Positions 61,086 through 64,000 of a DNA stretch of 64,000 nt are shown here, piece after piece. The notes under the pieces are model-generated. The model did not search any database. It was not told the DNA's origin and was given only the letters and a program-made list of their open reading frames with translations. Every line of letters begins with the position of its first letter. Position 1 is the stretch's first letter. This DNA is from Deltaproteobacteria bacterium (GTDB lineage Bacteria; Myxococcota_A; Polyangia; DRWM01; JAAZOP01): the NCBI GenBank assembly GCA_016218815.1, contig JACRCX010000119.1, positions 1 to 64,000 of the forward strand. The letters run 5' to 3'. Made by a program: the position numbers and the translations under genes.

Positions 61086-63602
61086 TCAGAACAAGTTTCC
61101 CACCATGAACTCGAACTGGTACGTTTCCTCGCCCGGCTCCAGCCACAGCGGGAAGCCCCACTCGAAACGCAGCGGCCCCAGCGGCGAGATCCAGCGGAAG
61201 CCGAAGCCGGCGCTGACGCGGAGGTAGAACGGGTTGTGGTTGCAGGGATCCTGGAACACCGACGAGGCGCGCCCGTCGCTGGCGGCACAAAGCGTGTCCT
61301 CGAGGTTGTAGGCGTTGCCGGCATCGACGAAGAAGACGCCGCGCAGGCCGAGCCGGTCGACGATCGGGTACTCCAGCTCGATGTTGATCACGAGCTGCAT
61401 GTTACCGCCGACGGGCACGCCGTTCGGGATCAGGTCGGCGTTGGGATCCAGGCGCGGCGGGAGGCGCAGGCGCGGTCCCAGCGAGAACCGCGGGAAGCCG
61501 CGCACGTCCATGATCCCGCCCGGCATGTAGCGTTCGTAGATCGGCACGCCATCCTGGCTCGGCGAGAGCACCAGGCCGAACTCGGTGTTGGTCTTGAAGA
61601 CGAAGCCGAGTCCCAGGTCGAAGTACCAGCGCGTGTACAGGGTGTAGCGCGTGAAGTCGGCGTCGGACAGGAGGTACGGCGAGGCCCACTCGACCGTGAG
61701 GCCGGTGATCTGGCCGTCGCGGGGGAAGAGGCGGTTGTCGCGCGTGTCGTAGGAGAGCGACGCGCGGATAGCGGAGGTGTAGCCGTCGTTGAACAGGTTG
61801 GCCAGCGGCAGGTCGCGCAGCGCGCCGATCGAGGAGCCGCCGAAGAGGGTGCTGCCGCCGCTGGTCGAGACGTCGACCCACTCCAGGAGGTAGCCGAGCG
61901 ACACGCGCAGGTCGTGGGTCAAGGGATAACCGAGGGTCAGGTTGCCGCCGATCGATTGGCGGGTGTAGTTGGTGTAGATGCGCATCGAGTCGTAGACGCC
62001 GACGCCGAAGAGCCACTGCGAATCGAGGAAGTACGGATCGCTGAACTGGAGTTGGAAGAGCTGCCGGATGCTGGAGAGCTGGGCGGCCAGGGTCACCGAC
62101 TGGCCGCGCCCGAGGAAGTTCTCCTGGGCGATCTGCGCCGTGGCGATGAAGTTCTCGATCGAGGAGAGTCCGACGCCGACCTGGAACGTCCCGGTCGCCT
62201 TCTCCTTCACCTCGAAGGTGATGATGACGTGCCGCTCGTCGGCGCCGGAGCGGGTGGACCACGCGATCGGCGTCTCGAAGTACCCGAGCTGCTCGATGCG
62301 GCGCTTGGACAGCTCGATCAGGGTCTCATTGTACAGATCGCCCTCCGCGATCTGGATCTCGCGCCGGATGACCTTGTCCTCGGTCTTGTCGTTGCCCTTG
62401 ATCTCGATCCGCTCGATGTACACCGGCGTGCCGCGCACGATGCGGTAGACCAGGTCCGCCTCCGTGCTCCCGCGCACCGGCTGGACGTCGGGGTTGACGT
62501 TGACGTTGGCGTAGCCCTGCTCCTTGTAGTAGCGGGTCAGGGTCTGGAGGTCCTCGCCCACGGCGGTGCGGCTGAACTGATCGCCCGGCTCGACGTGGAT
62601 CAGCTCGCGCACGGCGGCCCGCCCGCCCAGGAAGTCGAGCTCCGCGCCGTCCTCGTCGTACTCCTCGACCGCGACGCGCCGCAGCGAGTACTGCGGCCCC
62701 TCGGCGATGGGGATGGTGATCGAGATGTCGCGACGGTCGGGCGAGAGCGCCACGCGCGGCGGCCCGACCTCGACGTCGAGGAACCCCTGGTCGAGGTAGT
62801 ACGCCTTGATCAGCGTCAGATCCCGCTCGAAATCGGCTTCCTTGTACCGCCCGCTGTCCGTGATCGGGCTCCAGAACGTCACGGGCGACGTCGACATGAT
62901 CCCGAGCAACTCTTCCTCGGGGATCGATTCGTTCCCGGTGAAGGCGATTTCCCGCACCGAGACCTGCTCGCCCTCGTCGATGCGGTACGTCACCACCACG
63001 CGGTCGTTCGGACGCGCCTCGGTCTCCCACTCCACCTGCGCGAGGAAGAACCCCTCCTCCGCGTAGAAGTCGCGGATCTTCTCGACGTCGGCCCGCGCCG
63101 CCTGGATCGAGAAGATGGACCGCTCGTCCAGGCCGACCTTCTCGCGGATCTTGTCCTCCTCCAGCTCGTCCTCCCCTTCGATCCGCACCTCCTCGACCTC
63201 CGGCCGCTCCAGGACCGTGAGCGTGACGATCACCCCGGTCGAGTCGGCGTTCGGCGCAGCGTCCACCCGGATGTCGTCGAAGTAGCCCGAGGAGTAGAGG
63301 TCGCGGACGACGCCGCGGACCTTCTCGCGCGTGAGCATCTCGCCCACCCGCAGCACCGTGTTGTCGGAGTACGTCCGCTCGCCGTGGATCCGCTGCAGCA
63401 GGTCCTCGTCGGACGACCGGCGGTTGCCCTCGACCCGGATCTCCGACACCGGGAGACCCCAGGGCGACGCCTGTGCGGCCGCGGTCCCGCCCGCCAGGGT
63501 CGCGCCGAGGAAGCACAGGGCGGCGGCGAGCGACGACACGGGGAACCGCCGACCGGCCAGCCGCCGCTCGCGCGTCACCCCCGTTGATGGCCGCTCTGCC
63601 AA
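61086..63602 (-). CDS. bamA: Outer membrane assembly factor BamA (838 aa)
   Basis: Signal peptide (SLAAALCFLGATLAGGTAAAQA), five POTRA domains in residues about 50-420 (VSEIRVEGNRRSSDEDLLQRI; VREIAFTGNESIPEEELLGI; IERIEIKGNDKTEDKVIRREI), then a 16-strand barrel with the loop-6 motif DVRGFPRFSLGPR and a C-terminal Phe (FEFMVGNLF, the beta-signal). It inserts barrels into the outer membrane. TTG start at 63602 is tentative (GAGACGGGC upstream); GTG 63578 is an alternative. Seven bases downstream of the partial gene at the window edge. Confidence 0.96.
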   Translation of the reverse strand: MAERPSTGVTRERRLAGRRFPVSSLAAALCFLGATLAGGTAAAQASPWGLPVSEIRVEGNRRSSDEDLLQRIHGERTYSDNTVLRVGEMLTREKVRGVVRDLYSSGYFDDIRVDAAPNADSTGVIVTLTVLERPEVEEVRIEGEDELEEDKIREKVGLDERSIFSIQAARADVEKIRDFYAEEGFFLAQVEWETEARPNDRVVVTYRIDEGEQVSVREIAFTGNESIPEEELLGIMSTSPVTFWSPITDSGRYKEADFERDLTLIKAYYLDQGFLDVEVGPPRVALSPDRRDISITIPIAEGPQYSLRRVAVEEYDEDGAELDFLGGRAAVRELIHVEPGDQFSRTAVGEDLQTLTRYYKEQGYANVNVNPDVQPVRGSTEADLVYRIVRGTPVYIERIEIKGNDKTEDKVIRREIQIAEGDLYNETLIELSKRRIEQLGYFETPIAWSTRSGADERHVIITFEVKEKATGTFQVGVGLSSIENFIATAQIAQENFLGRGQSVTLAAQLSSIRQLFQLQFSDPYFLDSQWLFGVGVYDSMRIYTNYTRQSIGGNLTLGYPLTHDLRVSLGYLLEWVDVSTSGGSTLFGGSSIGALRDLPLANLFNDGYTSAIRASLSYDTRDNRLFPRDGQITGLTVEWASPYLLSDADFTRYTLYTRWYFDLGLGFVFKTNTEFGLVLSPSQDGVPIYERYMPGGIMDVRGFPRFSLGPRLRLPPRLDPNADLIPNGVPVGGNMQLVINIELEYPIVDRLGLRGVFFVDAGNAYNLEDTLCAASDGRASSVFQDPCNHNPFYLRVSAGFGFRWISPLGPLRFEWGFPLWLEPGEETYQFEFMVGNLF

Positions 63603-63609
63603 GCCCGTC

Positions 63610-64000
63610 TCAGTTCGTCGCGGGCGTCCCGGCGCCCGCCGCAGGAGTCCGGTACTGGAGCAGCGTGAACGCGCCGCTCCCCTCGATCATCTTGACGTCC
63701 GTCGCCCAGGTGCCCGACCGCGAGGCGCAGAACTGGACGGCCGGCATCGCGTCGGGCTGGTCGTCCCGCACCGCCACCTCGCCGTCCGGATCATAGACGT
63801 ACAGGTCGATATCGACCACCGGCTGGGCGCCGACCGCGACGAAGAGGAAGCACTCTCCTTCGCGCAACTCATTCTCGAACCTCCGCACCCCGCGTTCCCG
63901 CAGCTCCCCCGCCTGCGGCCCGCCCAGCGCGACGAGCTCCGGGATGTGGATCCGGTCCACGACCGTGCGCAGCCGCGTCTTGGCCACGGTGTCCAGCCCG
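63610..64000 (-). CDS. Partial gene: PPC-like beta-domain protein (3' end only)
   Basis: The last 130 codons of a gene whose 5' end is outside the window. FENELREGECFLFVAVGAQPVVDIDLYVYDPDGEVAV ... FCASRSGTWATDVKMIEGSGAFTLLQY resembles pre-peptidase C-terminal (PPC) jelly-roll domains of secreted proteins (DIDLYVYDPDG). It stops seven bases before bamA, so it is probably in the same transcript. Confidence 0.7.
   Translation of the reverse strand, partial: GLDTVAKTRLRTVVDRIHIPELVALGGPQAGELRERGVRRFENELREGECFLFVAVGAQPVVDIDLYVYDPDGEVAVRDDQPDAMPAVQFCASRSGTWATDVKMIEGSGAFTLLQYRTPAAGAGTPATN

Noticed and set aside
61236..63587. 783-codon open frame on the plus strand
   Set aside because: Shadow of bamA; product is repetitive Arg/Val/Asp sequence with no domain.

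Overview
The window is very GC-rich DNA packed with lipoproteins (at least a dozen with clear lipoboxes) and with gene families typical of predatory or social delta-type bacteria: FG-GAP repeat lipoproteins, a Cys-rich DUF4215-like repeat, a eukaryotic-like Ser/Thr kinase with one membrane segment, an alpha-2-macroglobulin, and a Gram-negative BAM/lipid A operon. This suggests a Myxococcota-like (former Deltaproteobacteria) didermic bacterium. I cannot name the species. No rRNA, tRNA, CRISPR array, transposase or phage gene was found. Start codons were chosen by ribosome binding site; several genes lack one and instead have a TAnnnT hexamer 6-7 nt before the start, which suggests leaderless transcripts.

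Layout. 1-5.0 kb: an antitoxin-like small protein, a TPR lipoprotein, a QueG-related Fe-S protein, an SGNH-type lipoprotein, a CAP-domain lipoprotein and a gene fragment. 5.3-13.8 kb: one long plus-strand operon. It encodes the two halves of an animal-type lysine-ketoglutarate reductase/saccharopine dehydrogenase as separate proteins, the second with a histone-H1-like basic tail. These are followed by a three-subunit 2-oxoacid:ferredoxin oxidoreductase, a GltD-like flavoprotein, a NuoG/HoxU-like Fe-S protein and a two-cluster ferredoxin. Together they could oxidise lysine to glutaryl-CoA and pass the electrons to NAD(P).

13.8-26.6 kb: an accessory region. It has a chimeric truncated ATPase, an FG-GAP lipoprotein, a Uma2 endonuclease-fold protein, a beta-propeller-like lipoprotein, a radical SAM protein fused in frame to a lipoprotein, an intact DUF4143 ATPase, a wHTH/nucleotidyltransferase toxin-antitoxin-like pair, and a second Uma2 copy. 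The ATPase and Uma2 pieces are recent duplicates of each other.

26.8-43.6 kb: mixed housekeeping and envelope genes: a thioesterase, glycogen branching enzyme, a secreted AMMECR1 protein, CDF metal and Na/Pi transporters, YbjN-PspA, a PhnD-like binding protein, a dicarboxylate symporter, large lipoproteins and a GxxExxY protein. 43.9-57.2 kb: a surface/cell-wall block with a CapA-like lipoprotein, a 1795-residue alpha-2-macroglobulin with an intact thioester, a LysM plus penicillin-recognising hydrolase, a Cys-rich/thioredoxin-like lipoprotein, and a Gly-rich lipoprotein overlapping a Ser/Thr kinase. 57.2-64.0 kb: a minus-strand operon bamA-skp-lpxD-fabZ-lpxA with an unexpected two-gene tail (a DUF5674-like protein and a helical partner).

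The intergenic space is rich in short dispersed repeats: heptamer arrays, hairpin composites, decamer and octamer arrays, and REP-like palindromes. Several intrude into coding sequence. They enter the signal peptide of the alpha-2-macroglobulin, supply the stop codon of glgB, and separate korA from korB.
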